Of a DNA stretch of 64,000 nucleotides, positions 1 through 11,772 are shown one piece after another. The position numbers were made by a program, and so were the translations under genes. This stretch comes from Akanthomyces muscarius. Lineage: Eukaryota > Ascomycota > Sordariomycetes > Hypocreales > Cordycipitaceae. Numbering within the stretch: the stretch's first letter is position 1; each line of letters begins with the position of its first letter. The notes under the pieces were generated by a model, which was given only the letters and a program-made list of their open reading frames with translations, ran no database searches and was not told where the DNA came from. The DNA lies in the NCBI RefSeq assembly GCF_028009165.1, contig NC_079243.1, positions 4,836,001 through 4,900,000 of the forward strand. Reading direction: 5' to 3'.

Positions 1-1588
1 ACGACTCCAACGTCTCGAGCGGCAGGGCGTCGCGAAAGCCGGTCATGGCTAGACGGTAGAGATCGCAGTAGCACTGGCGCCACCATATGTGAATCATGAC
101 GAAGACACATATGCGAGGTGAGTATGCACGCAGCCGCATCGAGTTTTCCGAAAACTGAAACGAGGCTGGCATACGATAGGCAAAATCCTCGAGCTCCTGG
201 TGCAGGCCGAGGACCCGACTCTGCAGCTCTACAGCATTGATGTTGCGGCCGATAAGCGCAGTCTTGGTAAACTCGATAATCTTTTGCCTGATGTGTAGAA
301 TTCGAACATGCAGGGCTAGACTGCCGATGTCTTCGGACCGGGGCTGTTCCGGGTCGTCGGGGTCCGGAACAAGCTTCTCGGTGGGCTTGGAGAGGTCAAA
401 CTCAAAGTTACGCTCGTTGCATGGCAGGCCAACATTTATACGATCAGCGCGCCAGAGGGAAAACTCGGCAAAACCGCCCGATATCCCGGCATCGATGCAG
501 TAGAGGGACCACATGAGACGGCGGCGCGACTCCTGCGCTAGGAAGCAGAGGTTGGGGCTGTGGTGATTGAGGCGGAGGGCGGCGGCGAACCGGGAGGCTA
601 TGCTGAAGAGCATAAAGGCGCTGGGAAACTTGTTGCATAGGATACGGTGCTTAATGATGAGGACTAGCGCTTGCACTTTGATTGTAGAGGGGATGGTGTA
701 GTCGGCAAAGATGAGCGACTCTGCCTCGTCTATGCATCCGTCACCATATTCACGTATGCCGGGGCCCATGGTGGTAAGACACGAGGTTATGCCAACGAGG
801 GCGAGGAGGAGAGCCTTGTCTACTTTTCCAGCATAGTACTGCTCCATCAGAGAGGCACGATGCAAAAAGGAGAACACGGGAATGTGATGAATATGATGAA
901 AGAACTTTTCAAAGGTGCGCCGAATGAGGGAGTCAAAGGACTCGTCAGGCGAAGGGCTTATTTTCCGTTAGCGAAATTGGGCTCATTCAGAGTTTTTCTA
1001 CGTAATGCATCTACAGAAAATGAGGTGGACTTACCCGTCATGGCCGTAAGAGGCGGGTGTGCTGGCCGGGTCGCTCATGGCTCGGTCGCTGTCGTCGTGG
1101 GCATCATGGCTGTCACTGTCTATGGAACGAGCAGCCGGGCTTCTCATGCTCCCCTGGGGTCGGGACGACGTCTTGATGCGCTTGGTAGGACGATAGACAC
1201 AGTCCAGGCCGAGCGAAGAACAGCGTTCGCAGCTGGGCAAATGGCCGGAGCATCTGGCCTTGCGACTGTGGCAGGTGAGACAAGCCTGCTTGACGCGGCG
1301 GCGCGGAAGGGCGACATGCCAGGCATCAGCGTCGGCCTCGTCGTAGGAGCAGGGAAAGCCGAGCCGCTGGCAATTGGAGCACATGGGGCGGACGCCGTTG
1401 CATCGGACCTTGCGATGGCGGCATGTCGCGCAGGTCGACGACGACTTCTTAGGGCGACGGTCCTGCGGCGTGGCAACGGAAGCGACCGAGGCAGCACGGG
1501 GCGAGTCGAAGCCAGCATCCGACATGGACCTCACATGGCCGCGGGCATGAAGTGTGTTAGGCGGAGAGAGAGTGACGGCAACGTTCAT
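1..1588 (-). CDS. Transcription factor with two tandem Zn2Cys6 clusters and a fungal-specific TF domain (3' part cut by window edge)
   Basis: Exons 1035-1588 and 1-956 (continuing beyond the window); the 78-nt intron has donor GTAAGT, a CTAAC branch site and acceptor AAG, and its phase joins cleanly as Gly. At least 503 residues are visible. Two complete zinc clusters lie in a row: C53-C56-C63-C70-C73-C80 and C103-C106-C113-C120-C123-C130, both spaced CX2CX6CX6CX2CX6C, followed by a basic stretch near 136-140. Exon 2 encodes a fungal_trans middle-homology domain, with an arginine-rich RRRLMWSLY segment and a hydrophobic helical array typical of the family. It is therefore a nuclear sequence-specific DNA-binding regulator; its targets cannot be told. 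One zinc cluster is usual, two is rare. An alternative start at Met22 would keep both clusters. Confidence 0.88.
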
Positions 1589-3181
1589 CGTCTGCGAAGG
1601 TGTGTCTCATGGAGCAGCAGCGGCCAAACGGACCGTCGGGAGCGCCACCGTGGTGCAGAGGGCCTAGAATGCCGGAATATCGGGGGTGTGTCTTAGCGAC
1701 GGGTAGAGCGAGGGCACGACAGTGGAGAGGTTCGGCAATGCATGCGACGATGGGGTCGAGGCCGGGGACAAAAGGACAGAAATTGGTCGTGACGATTAGA
1801 TGATGGCTCGAACAAAAAGGGGACCATGAGGAACAGAGGAGAAGGCGGGCAGAAGAGAGTAGGACAAAGTCGGGCGATCGATTCTTGGTGGGGTTGTTGA
1901 AATTTTTGGATAGGTAGTCTTGGCCGGTGCTGGCGCCTGGCTGGCTGGCCCGCAAGCTGGGCGCAGCGCAGGCCGCACCGCACAATGCGGACGATAAGCA
2001 GGCAACAGCTGGCAAGGTCGCGGTCAACGCTAGCCGATGGGCCGGTCAGGTGCCTGGCTTGTCTCCTGCCCACTGTAATTGGCCAGGCTGGACTAGAAAA
2101 GGCAGTTGCAGGGTCTAGTAAGGTAAGGTAGAGGCCGCTGTGCGTTGCCAGCTGCGAGCGATGTCGCCCGACGGCCCGCCACGCTTTATCCCGGCTCTAC
2201 AAACAAGCTGCCAGCTGCCAGCCAGCCAATACTTGCAAACGGCGGTATCGTCAGCCATCTCGTGCATACGGAGTACAGTCGCCCGATATATCTCTGCATC
2301 TTTCCACCACCATCTCCATCTCCATCTCCATTGTCATGGCCATCGCATAACCCTGGTCGTGTAACATTAAGCAATCAACTTCTCATACATTGTCTCACAA
2401 ATGCAACAACCGCTCCGTTCACGGTACACTGCAGCACTCCCAGTGGGCCAACGTCGCACGCACGTCCTCTAGTCGATGCTTTTCGCCATGTCAATGTTTA
2501 AGCATATTACCTGCGGCCCTCACCCGCTCCGGCTTCTTGTCACACAGACGTCACAATTTTTTTTCTGCGATGGCTACATAACAATACCGCGCTGTTTCCC
2601 GTTTCTTTCTAGCTTCGGACGCCGTTTCGCCGCAGCCAAAAGAACCCCTCCACCGGCCACTTATTCCATGACCCGCTATCGGCGCATCCACAGCCCTGCG
2701 ACGGCGCGAACTGGGGCGTCGGTCCCAGAAGAGGCGTCGCGTCGGCCTCTGCTCTTCCGCTCGGCCTCGCCCTCCCACTTGGCACATTGACTAGCGCCCT
2801 CTCATTACGTGGGCTGCATGTTTACATTGATCCCGAGCTGCTATACCCGAGTGCGCACGTCGATCAGTGCGACCGAAAGAGACTACTCGCACGCCGATCA
2901 AGGAATGAGTTGCAGTTTGATGCTTGTTTCTTGTGAGACTCATGTCGGACTACCTTGACCGATCGAAGTGGCGCAGGAGCCGTCTCTTTCTGGTAGCAAT
3001 CAACACGTGGGTACATGCCTCTTTGATACCAGCCCAGCCCAGTCCGGCTGGCCTAGGCCAATAAGCGGCTGCTACTAATCAATCACTACCAGTAGACCGA
3101 TTTTTTGCAAGCATAAAAATGGTTATAATCTTGGCCAATGAATCAAGCCCCGCTCTCACGTATACCCAGCACACCACCTCT
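1589..3181. other. Intergenic, upstream of the regulator and downstream of the DszC-like gene
   Basis: About 1.6 kb. Short overlapping open frames on both strands show no consistent coding signal, splice-supported continuation or recognisable domain. The part nearest 1589 should hold the regulator promoter. Confidence 0.5.
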
Positions 3182-4633
3182 TTACGTGTACCACGTCGGC
3201 TCCGGAATCTCTTGCAGGAGCTGATATCTACCCAGCTCCCTGTTCTTGTAAGCCACTGGGTCGTGCAGCGTATGCGTCCGAATGTCGCGCCAGAACCTGT
3301 CCAGCCCGACTTTGGTCGCCGTTGCCTTGGCACCAGTCACCTCAAACACGCCCGACGTGACGCGCAGGCCGACGTCGGTCGCCACCACCTTGACGCTGGC
3401 CACCCATTCCGCAACTTCACCACGAGCCTGGGCAGTCACTTTGGCGCGATCCAGGACGCTGTTCTGCGTTCCGTCGTAAGCCGCATCAATCTGCTGGCCA
3501 GCCTTTTCTGCAAGTGCCGTGGCGGCGCGGAGGTGGGCCACGAAGTTGCCATATGTGGAGAGAATGTAGAACTCTTCTTGTGGCTTTTCCTTGTTCTGCA
3601 TTCTGGTCAGACATGCGAATTTCAATCGACTGTGTGAAACTTACATCGCCGCCAAATGGCCAGGCGCGGGTAGACGAGTTCGTGTAAGCCGTTGCTGTAT
3701 TCAGTGCTCCCCAGGCAATACCAATGTAAAAGTTGCTGAATACAAGTTGGATGCTGAAAATTCGGTTAGCTTGACATTCTATATTTTTAGTCAGGTCACT
3801 TACGTCGGCAATAGCAGCGAGCCAAATGGAATGCCCAGCACCGCCGGGTCGGGCTTCTTGGATGAGGCATCCCAGCCCAGTGCATCCGCCCACGGTGCCT
3901 TGACATTTTCAATCTTGACGCTGCCCGACTCTGTCAGACGCAGACCGACATTGTCCCAGTCATGACCAAAGTTGATTCCCGATTGGTCCGTCTTGACAAT
4001 GGCGAAGATGTGGTCTGACGTGTCCTCGTACACGCCTTCCAAGACGGTGAGGTCGGAAATGACACCGCCCGTGTTGAAGAATTTGAATCCATTGAAAACA
4101 ATGTTGTCGCCATCGTTTGAAATTTTCAAGTCGCTGTCACGGGGGTTGACGGCGCCGCCAACAAAGTAGTTGTTCTTGAGAATTAGCTCCTCGGTGCGGT
4201 CGACCTGCGCATCTGTGCCGACCACGCGAGCTGTCGTGGACCAGAGCAGATGGTATCCCAGAAGCATGCCAATGGAACTATCGACATCGGATTAATGAAA
4301 CCTTTCTTCACATCGGATATGTAGCACTTACCCATCACCCTTGGCAACCTCTTGAATGATCTTGTAGCCGACAGACCATGGCTGGCCACCACCGCCGTAC
4401 TTGGGCAGACCGAGAGCCTTGAGCAGGCCCGAATGCTTGAGAAGAGCAATCTCGGCCCTCGGTGATTTGTTCTCGCGCTCTCGTACAGCCGCGTCAGTGG
4501 CGAGTACTTTCGCAACGTCCACGGCGCGCTGTAGCCATGCTGCAGCATCTGTAGGCTGCTGCTGCCACTTGCTGCTATATTCGTCATATACCTCGGGATC
4601 CGTCGATGGTGCGTCCCTTGCGTTGGAAGACAT
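3182..4633 (-). CDS. DszC/acyl-CoA dehydrogenase-like flavin-dependent monooxygenase
   Basis: Four exons, 4332-4633, 3804-4277, 3645-3753 and 3182-3595, give 432 residues; introns of 49-54 nt all have GTAAGT donors and phases that fit. The product has the acyl-CoA dehydrogenase fold order: N-terminal helices (LLKHSGLLKALGLPKYGG, then GDGSIGMLLGYH), a middle beta domain with FNTGG, and a C-terminal four-helix domain containing TDVGLRVTSGVFEVTGA and ending DRFWRDIRTHTLHDPVAYK. That last motif is typical of the DszC/thermophilic desulfurising-enzyme subgroup, which uses reduced FMN to oxygenate sulfur or aromatic compounds, rather than of beta-oxidation dehydrogenases. No mitochondrial or peroxisomal signal is obvious, so cytosolic action is inferred. 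The substrate is unknown. Confidence 0.85.
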
Positions 4634-5084
4634 GGTTATTTCGCTCGGGATAGAAAGATACGCTAAATTAGTAAAAAACTTGATTCAAGAAAGAAAGCGC
4701 ATCATAGATATACAGTGGCTATATACAACGCCGCTGTAGCGACACATGTGGCCTGCGGCATATTGCGACATGGCTGTCGCGATGCACACTGGCGATGGCG
4801 CGAGTCCCGCTACACCCTCCCACCCAGGCCAAGTAGATCTACCGCCAATCGCCCATCACGGAGACTGGATCGACGTCGCATCGCACAGACACGTTCGGAA
4901 ACTATACAGAGCCACTCATCCCATACTCATTAGCGGGGTAAATCGCGTGCTTCCAGCAGTGTACGCGATCGGTGCGGTGTATGATATCACGTAGTGCGCA
5001 GATTGGAGAATAATTCATACAGCCCCATATTTTATTTTGATTTCGTAATTAGTTTCTAGATGATTGGGCCTCGTAACGGACTCC
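4634..5084. other. Intergenic between the DszC-like gene and the transporter
   Basis: About 450 nt. It should hold the promoter of the DszC-like gene and the 3' region of the transporter gene. No coding signal or repeat is seen. Confidence 0.5.
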
Positions 5085-6080
5085 CTAGTGGTGATGCACT
5101 CGCTTCTTTACAAAATACTTGCCCGTGTGTCCAAGCGGCAGCACTACCAGGTCGTCTTTTAAAAGCAAGTGAAAGGTGAGGTACCTAACAACAAGCTGTC
5201 AGCAAGAAAGCGCGTTGCAGTTATCAGGTTCCTAAAAAAGAAGAAGAAAAATACATACCATCCCAAGAGGCCCGCTACGAAGCAGGATGCGCCGCCGGCG
5301 ATCTGCAGCCCCTTCGCGGCGCTGGCGTGCCCGTCGGCTTTGGCGAAGTAGCTCGCGGCAATGAACAGGAAGCCCAAGTCGACAAAGAGATATATCAGTA
5401 TGCTGACCAGATTCGTCGTGATGGAGGCAATGAGAAACGTAAAGACGAAAACTGTCCACACTGTCACGGCACCAGTCAGCCAGGCGAAGCGCTGAAGAAG
5501 GGCGGGGGTGTCAATCAACCCGCCGCAGAAACGTACAGAGAACAAAGAAGCCCAGCGCATTATTGTACTGCGCGACATCGTCGCCGTATGCAGCGCGTAT
5601 CCCAAATGAGGGTGTCAGAACCGCACCGTATCCTGCATAGAAGAGACCTGTTTTTTGTCGCTCAGTGTTAAGAGAAAAGCGCAAGTGCATGAGGTGAAGG
5701 AGAGAGATCCTACCGAATGCGCTGTACACGGTGTAAGCAAAGCCGTTGCCAGCAGAGAGCTCCCACTGCGCGGAGATGAGCAATCCCAGAGCAGCGACGA
5801 AAAAGAAGTTGGCGACGTAGACGTTGGTGATGGTGACGCCGCGCCACTCCATCAAGCTGAGGGAGAGGGTTGTGAGTGTTGTCGCAAAGGCACCGACGGG
5901 GAATGCGGCCTGACAGACGTCAATTGACCATTCTCTTCTTGTATTTGTTCAACAGAAACAAGACGGAACCGAGGGACTTACAGCACTCGAAGGGAGTTGC
6001 CTTTGGTGGTGTACAGGTTCTCTACGAATGACCTTTTCCTCCGGGTAGCCCGCCTCGGACACAGTGGTGTCGACCGCCAT
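5085..6080 (-). CDS. GPR1/FUN34/YaaH-family membrane transporter (acetate/ammonium type)
   Basis: Five exons, 5982-6080, 5714-5909, 5537-5647, 5259-5460 and 5085-5184, give 235 residues; the four introns (66-76 nt) have donors GTAAGT, GTAGGA, GTACGT and GTATGT. The protein has about six hydrophobic segments. Family hallmarks are the helix with QWELSAGNGFAYTVYSAFG, followed by LFYAGYGAVLTPSFG, and the late NLVSILIYLFVDLGFLFIAASYF helix. The last exon encodes GWYLTFHLLL and a short tail in the phase required. Relatives (Ato/Ady2, Gpr1) move acetate or ammonium across the plasma membrane. The N-terminal tail before helix 1 is short (about 33 residues), and the usual NPxPLG motif before helix 1 is not recognisable in this model, so exon 1 is the least certain part. 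Confidence 0.85.
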
Positions 6081-7908
6081 TGTTTGGAGCTTGTAAGAGT
6101 TGTTTTCCTGGTTTCGAGTCAAAAAAGAGCGACAGGTATATGTTTCACACAAGTTCATACGAGACCCATGAGTGAAGAGAAAACGAGAGACTTAAGACGG
6201 CAATAATAAATCTCACACGGGAGCACCTAAAAGAGTGGCACTGATAGGAAAAGAGGTCGGTGCGCGTGCGTGTGTGTACCTGGACAGCTTCGGCAATCGA
6301 GGTCGGTGGCGGCTCGGCATTTATAGCAACAGTGCCATATCCCCAGTGAATGGCAACATTTGCACCAGCTCGGGAGCTGACCTTCCGAGGCCGCCCGATC
6401 AAGTCGACGACGCGAGAGCAGGTGTGTGTTGTTCTGGGGGCGAGGCTAGGCTACGACGGATTCGGTTTGGCAATGGGGGATGATCTCGGCTTGGCTTTGT
6501 GTAAGTGACAAGGACAGGACTACTAGTTCGAGCCACGCCACTTTCTCTGGAAATCTATTGAAGCAATCATTTCCATATTTTCTCTTTCCCTTTTTTCCCT
6601 CTTTTTCTTCTTCTTTTTTTCTTCTCTTTTGGCCTTTGGCAGCTATGCGTACCATGTCTATAACTCTTTTGGCGATATGCGTAGGGTAGACCTGCTGCCG
6701 AGATGAGAAATAGCTTGGTGAGCTTGCGGGCGGAATCCGGCGAGAGTGCCGGCGGACGCCAGCGAAAGGGCCGACGCGAGGCCGGCAGCCAGCGCCCCTG
6801 CAAGAGACGGACGAGGCTTAAAATTTTTCTCCTGCTATTTTTAACACGACTAGCTTGATATGAAACTAACGTAGAGCAACGTTGTCTCTTTATAGCTCTC
6901 GCCGTCTTTGACAGTGCATCATGCTTTTTGCCCACGAGTCGGAACTTGCCGAACGCCGAGCCCATGTATACGAGCCAGCAGATGCCAAGAGAAGCTGCCG
7001 CTCGTGGTCCCATGCTCCGGCATAGTACGGCATTTGCTATATAAATAGCGCTGAAGCGAATTGTTTGGCTCTTGCAAGGCTGTCGGCTGTGACCAACATT
7101 TTAAAGAAGAAAAACATCGTCTGCAATCGTATGGCTGACCAGGGAGAAACAGGAAGAACATGGCGGCCTGTTCTTTTGGCTGCCCGCAACAGAAAAGCTA
7201 TTCGTTCGCAGTATGTAGAAGTTCTCGAATGCTTAAAAAATGCAACTTCTATAACATGTCTGGGAGTTTTAAATTTTTTCAGGCTTTTCCATCGCCTGTC
7301 GTAAGCAGGGCTTCACTAAGCACTCGGGCTCATGGCTGAAAAGCTGCAAATCCCGCGGTATCTGGGGCAGCCTTTATCACCGTCAATCCGGTCAATCATT
7401 ATTATTTTTGCCGGAAAGAACAAATTAAAGCAGTTTCCAAGTTTCGAGTCAGCTTAAAAATGAAAAACTAGGCCGCCGTAACAGGCATGTCTGCTGCAGT
7501 GACAACCATCAAGGCCTCGATTGGTAGAGAACCGCGCGGCTTCGACATCTCGAACATTTGCGACGAGATCTGATTCACGGGGTCAAGGTTGCGGGCCCAA
7601 AGGGAGTTGCGAGCCTATAGGTGAAGAGTAACGGATGATGCAAAGCGTTATGAAATTTCTTTTTGTATTTACACAGTCGTGATATGTACAAGGACTGGCA
7701 GGAGAACTATGTAATATGTACAGAGTGTAGTAAAAAGACCCGTATGGACAGATGTTATACCAAATATATGCAGATTCAAATCATGTACAATGCAAACGCT
7801 TCGCATGCACCAATTTATCATCATGATTGTTCATCATCTGGCCTCTCAGGCCATGCGTAATTGCTTCACCGGCCGTTCATGAGATACCGTCGCATCAAAA
7901 CATGCCCT
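6081..7908. other. Intergenic upstream of the transporter and downstream of the lipase
   Basis: About 1.8 kb. A minus-strand frame starting at ATG 7013 encodes a 45-residue hydrophobic/basic peptide before a possible GTTAGT donor. A TATA-like TATTTATATAG lies just upstream near 7040, but the downstream frames after the candidate acceptor near 6799 disagree, so no gene model is supported. A T/C-rich tract lies at about 6580-6632. Confidence 0.4.
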
Positions 7909-8971
7909 CTACTGCCCATTGACAAGAGCTTGATCCTGCTGGCTCCACTTGGTCAGGCGCTGCTTGAGCTCCTCATCCGAAGGGTTGTCGTCGCGCTTCC
8001 ACTTGATGGCGATGGGCGCGCAATCCGAGGTGTCGGTGAGGTAGTGGAGGTGAGCGAGGATGTCGAAGCCAAATGTACCGGCGTTGCAGGCGACGCTGGC
8101 AATGCCCTGGCAGATCTTGATGTCGGCCGGCTGGTACTTGTCCTGCATGGCGCCGCCGTTGGACAGCCAGTACTCGGGCCCGCTGTGGCGGTAGCTGAAG
8201 ATCATGGGCGGCAGGCGCGGGACGGGGTCGTCAATGTGCGTCATGCGGAAGAGGCCACCGGCCTGGCTGTTGGCAAAGTTGGCAAAGACGTCGTTGCCCA
8301 CGCGCGGCGCGCCAAACGTGTAAATGTCGTTTGCGAAGCCGGCGCGGCGGAGGTATGCACCGCCGAGCGCGGCGACGGCGCCGCCCAGCGAGTGGCCGGT
8401 GATGACGAGCCTGTAGCCCGGGTTCGCCTGCAGGCCCTCCTTAATGGCCGAGGTCGCGGCGGCGGAGATTTCGTTCCACGAGTCGGAGAAGCCGTCGTGC
8501 ATCTTGCAGCCCGAGGTGAAGTCGCAGTCGCGCTTGAGGAAAAGAATGTCGGTGATGAAGTTGCGGATGTTGTGGCTGCCGCGCGTGGCAAAGACAACCT
8601 CCCGACGGGTGTCGTCGACGGCGACGTACCCGGCAATGCCCGTCTTGCTGCCCTGGAAGGTGTCTATTATGGTGGCGCCGTTGCGCATCACGTCGTCGCA
8701 CTCGCCGCCACAGGCCACCGAGTCGCCGGGAGAGGGGCCCTCGGCGTTGCAGTAAGCGGCCGCGGCATGCTGGGCGTAGAAACGGAAGTTGTTCATCAAG
8801 TTGTTGTTGACAGCAGCAGCTGTGACAAGTCAGCACATGTTCGGCTCTCATGCGGTATGCTGCGAAGAAAGCGAGGGGAGAGGGCATACATCTTGATTCC
8901 ATGGAAGACATGTAACTTGTCATGGGACTGGCTGCCACCACCGTGGTGAGGGAGAAGAGGGCGACACGCAT
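7909..8971 (-). CDS. Secreted class 3 lipase / feruloyl-esterase-like alpha/beta hydrolase
   Basis: Exons 8890-8971 and 7909-8819 (intron 70 nt, donor GTATGC, acceptor CAG) give 330 residues. A signal peptide, MRVALFSLTTVVAASP, opens the protein. The Lipase_3 fold is clear: TRGSHN near the oxyanion region, the nucleophile elbow ITGHSLGG with Ser171, the acid HIDDPVPRLPP with Asp225, and a His around 284 in the AHLHY segment near the C-terminus. Paired cysteines suit an extracellular enzyme. Homologues hydrolyse triacylglycerols, or feruloyl esters in the FaeA branch; the sequence alone does not separate these. The downstream in-frame end is close to the family norm. A TATA box lies 133 nt upstream of the start. 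Confidence 0.93.
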
Positions 8972-9103
8972 GTTGTCGGTGTAAGTGTGGCAAGTGAATC
9001 AAGTGAAAGCTGTATGAATGCCACCGTCTCGGGTAAAGAAGTAGGGGGTTTGTGATAGTCTGATTGTAAACATGGACTCATTGAAAGGTGCAGCCAATGT
9101 CCA

Positions 9104-9110
9104 TTATATA
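9104..9110 (-). promoter_or_regulatory. TATA box of the lipase gene
   Basis: On the minus strand the sequence reads TATATAA, about 133 nt before the lipase ATG at 8971. A CCAAT-type motif (minus strand ATTGG) lies just downstream at about 9092-9098. Confidence 0.55.
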
Positions 9111-10882
9111 CGCAACATCGTGAGCGGAACGGAATAGACTGCTCTCCCCATGGTCCCGTCCGAGCTTCAACAACGCACAGTCTCACCAGGACGGGGCAAT
9201 AGCGTACCAGCACACGTTATCATGCGCTATCCCCGCAGAATGCGGAGCATCTCTTTACAAATCTGTCTGCGCGGGGTAGGAGCATGGCTGTAGCGCATGG
9301 TCATGAGATGGGAACTGTCAGTCGTAGGGCCAAGACGGCTCCATCTGGCGCCGGCCGACGCATCAACCTTCTTGGCGTGAACGAGTGTTGTGTCAGAAAA
9401 CTAAAAACCTACAACACCTCAAAGCTAGCCGTGGAGCTGCATGAGATGGTGCCGGGCTACTTTCCTGGACCGGCATAGCCTCTGACGAGACAGCGTTCGC
9501 GCCTGCATGGGGTGGGTGCCGAATCTGGCAACTCGGCGCTTCTTCTCCAGCCCCCAAGAGACCAACCCCGGCTTGGACCACTGCGGCATCGACAGCACCT
9601 CGTTCATCCCAGTGAGCAGATCCCGCAGCTCTGCCATGAGCGATGTCCTGTGCCGACGAGTTCCGAGCCCTTGGGCCTAGGATCATGTGAACAAGCATAG
9701 CCGTTTCCGACATCAGCGGGCAATATCCGCATCGCGAATAAAGCCAGAAACTGTAAAAACGATTATTTTGTCAGTTATGGGCTGCCGAAGGGATTTGCCT
9801 TCCCAGTCTCCCATCGCCCTATCTGCTCAGTGATTTGTCTTGCCGTAGTTTTAACGGAGCGGCAACAGTGGAGCGGCCACGAGTCAATAGCGCCTCTGCC
9901 ACCAAGGATCTAGGCCACAACTTAGTTAGGCGTGTTACACTACTGGACATCCGAGCTGCCAGGTACGGCTACCTCAAGGGGCTATGGGGCCAAACTCTCA
10001 AAGGTGACCCTGTAGAACAGCCAAAACTCTTAGAAGGGTTGTTACATCGGATAACGCTCCAAGTTGGGCGCAGAAGCTCGCATAAAACCATCCAACACGA
10101 GTCTCGCCCGTTCTCAGTGGGCGGCTTTAGCTGCAGGCTCGCAAGCGTGTTAGTTGGCGTCGGAGCTCAACAATAGCGCCGGAGAAACTCCCCAAACCAT
10201 GCACATGATGCTGAGTTCTCCGTAGAATGCCATCCGGGCGACACAAAACGGACTGCGTGTTATTTTTCTTGTCTTTGCGATATGGGTCACCGTCACACCG
10301 CTATGAATGGGGCCTCAATGCCGGCAGCGCGGAGTTGGTGGGTTTGATTATCCCAACCTTTGCGGGGTGGGTTGGGCGATGGCCTCCTCTGCCGGCATCC
10401 CAGCTCTGGCGGCCCCCGTACTGTAACTAGCGATGGTTTCGACAATCTAACCGTATGGGATAGCGGGTTCTCTGGAAATGGAAATGCCACCCCGCACTTA
10501 CACTCGTGATTTATGGTCTCTTTGCACTGGGTATGCTTCGGCATGCCACCGAGCGCCCTGTAGAAGACAATCTCTGGAGCTGTCAAGGAGGAGCTCTGAG
10601 GTCACGAAAGCCACCTCGCAAGATTACCCATCATCATAGCTTCTAGCACCGCATTTATACGTCATTAAAATGTCATCTAAAACACACACACTACACTAAT
10701 CTAAGAACTAATCACGCATCCCTTTTTTTTTTCTAATTTATAGTATTTTGATATCTAGTAGAAATATCTATTATTGAGTACTTGGCGTGTGGACTGAAGG
10801 TACCTACAGTAATTCTTGATGTTGGCTGGCTTAGTACCCCAGCCAGTGACCTCAGAGCTGCTCCTCAACAGTCCAAGGGCTA

Positions 10883-11138
10883 TCCCTTTGACTGCGGTGA
10901 TGGAGCAAGCAGGTCGCGAAACCCACTAAGAAAAGGACTAAAGCTATTAGATAAGGTCTTATTCTCAGGCCTAATTAGTGTTATTTGAGGTAGACCCCAG
11001 TTCTCACCTACGTCGCAGTACTTCCCCCTAATAAGTGGCCTTTTACTACTAATGTAAAGTACCTAGTTTTTCTTTTACACATGATTGGCTGTAACCCCTG
11101 CAAAATACCTATTTGCTCCTTTACCGCAGTCAAAGGGA
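10883..11138. mobile_element. MITE candidate with 33-nt terminal inverted repeats and TA duplication
   Basis: The left end starts TCCCTTTGACTGCGGT and the right end is its inverted copy, ACCGCAGTCAAAGGGA. The repeats extend inward to about 33 nt (10883-10914/5 against 11107-11138) with four mismatches, three of which are G/C in the left arm and A/T in the right. TA dinucleotides flank both ends (10881-10882 and 11139-11140), as expected of Tc1/mariner-type insertion. The interior is AT-rich and has no transposase frame. Non-autonomous status is inferred. Confidence 0.6.
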
Positions 11139-11772
11139 TAGTGATTCCGCCTAACGCCCCATTCTATGGCATGCTGGCGTGGCCAGGCTGTCAGGGCTGA
11201 ATGACAGGCTTATTACGGGTCAATATCCACCTAGGCCCTGTCCACGACGATGGGCGTCCACCAGCAGCGCCAACCGTCTCACAACCATCCTCTGGCCCTG
11301 CGATACTTCCATGGCTAGTGTTGTTGTTGAATGTCCATGGCAGAATGACAACATATGGCGCTGTCGTTGGCGGGCCGACTATGTACTGGCACGAGATGGT
11401 TGTCAGTGTCGGAGGATGCCAGTGGCATGCTGTCACCGCAGCCGGATGTCCATTGAAGGTTGGCAACCAGGTATGGACATCCAAGAGCTGCGCTGTCCTG
11501 CCACGACGATCAATGTCGTATCCGCGGACCTCTCAATGGAGGAGAGCATGCTCATTTGACCGTTGCCAAGCCATTTCACGTGATGAAGTTGGTAAAAGCG
11601 CCTTGTGTCCCCGCTGCGGCTGAAGTCATAACCGCGGCCTTTCGAGTATTGCAATTTTACATTTTGCCCTGTGTTGTATATCTGTATCGCTTTCCCCTCG
11701 CACGCAAAATGTGACTCCTTTATTCCGCCGCCTTCTACTACCTGCGGTGAAGACAAGACAGCAAGAGTAGCC

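Larger units (their letters stand above)
8972..11772. other. Gene-poor stretch between the lipase and the GPI-type protein
   Basis: About 2.8 kb. It holds the lipase promoter, the MITE candidate at 10883-11138 and AT-rich sequence around 10620-10790. A minus-strand frame at 9425-9637 (70 residues, with GMNEVLSMPQW) looks coding-like but has no supported start, partner exon or recognised family. No complete gene is seen. Confidence 0.5.

Noticed and set aside
671..1696. 341-codon plus-strand frame
   Set aside because: It lies antisense to the regulator's exon 1 and intron, has no recognisable domain, and merely mirrors the coding bias of the gene below.
6567..7013. Small membrane-protein gene on the minus strand
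   Set aside because: Only a 45-residue hydrophobic/basic start is convincing, and the frames after the possible intron do not agree.
7861..8949. 362-codon plus-strand frame
   Set aside because: It is antisense to the lipase, whose signal peptide, catalytic triad and splice phases are all present.
9425..9637. 70-codon minus-strand frame
   Set aside because: It looks coding-like but has no family match recognised, no partner exon and no promoter evidence.
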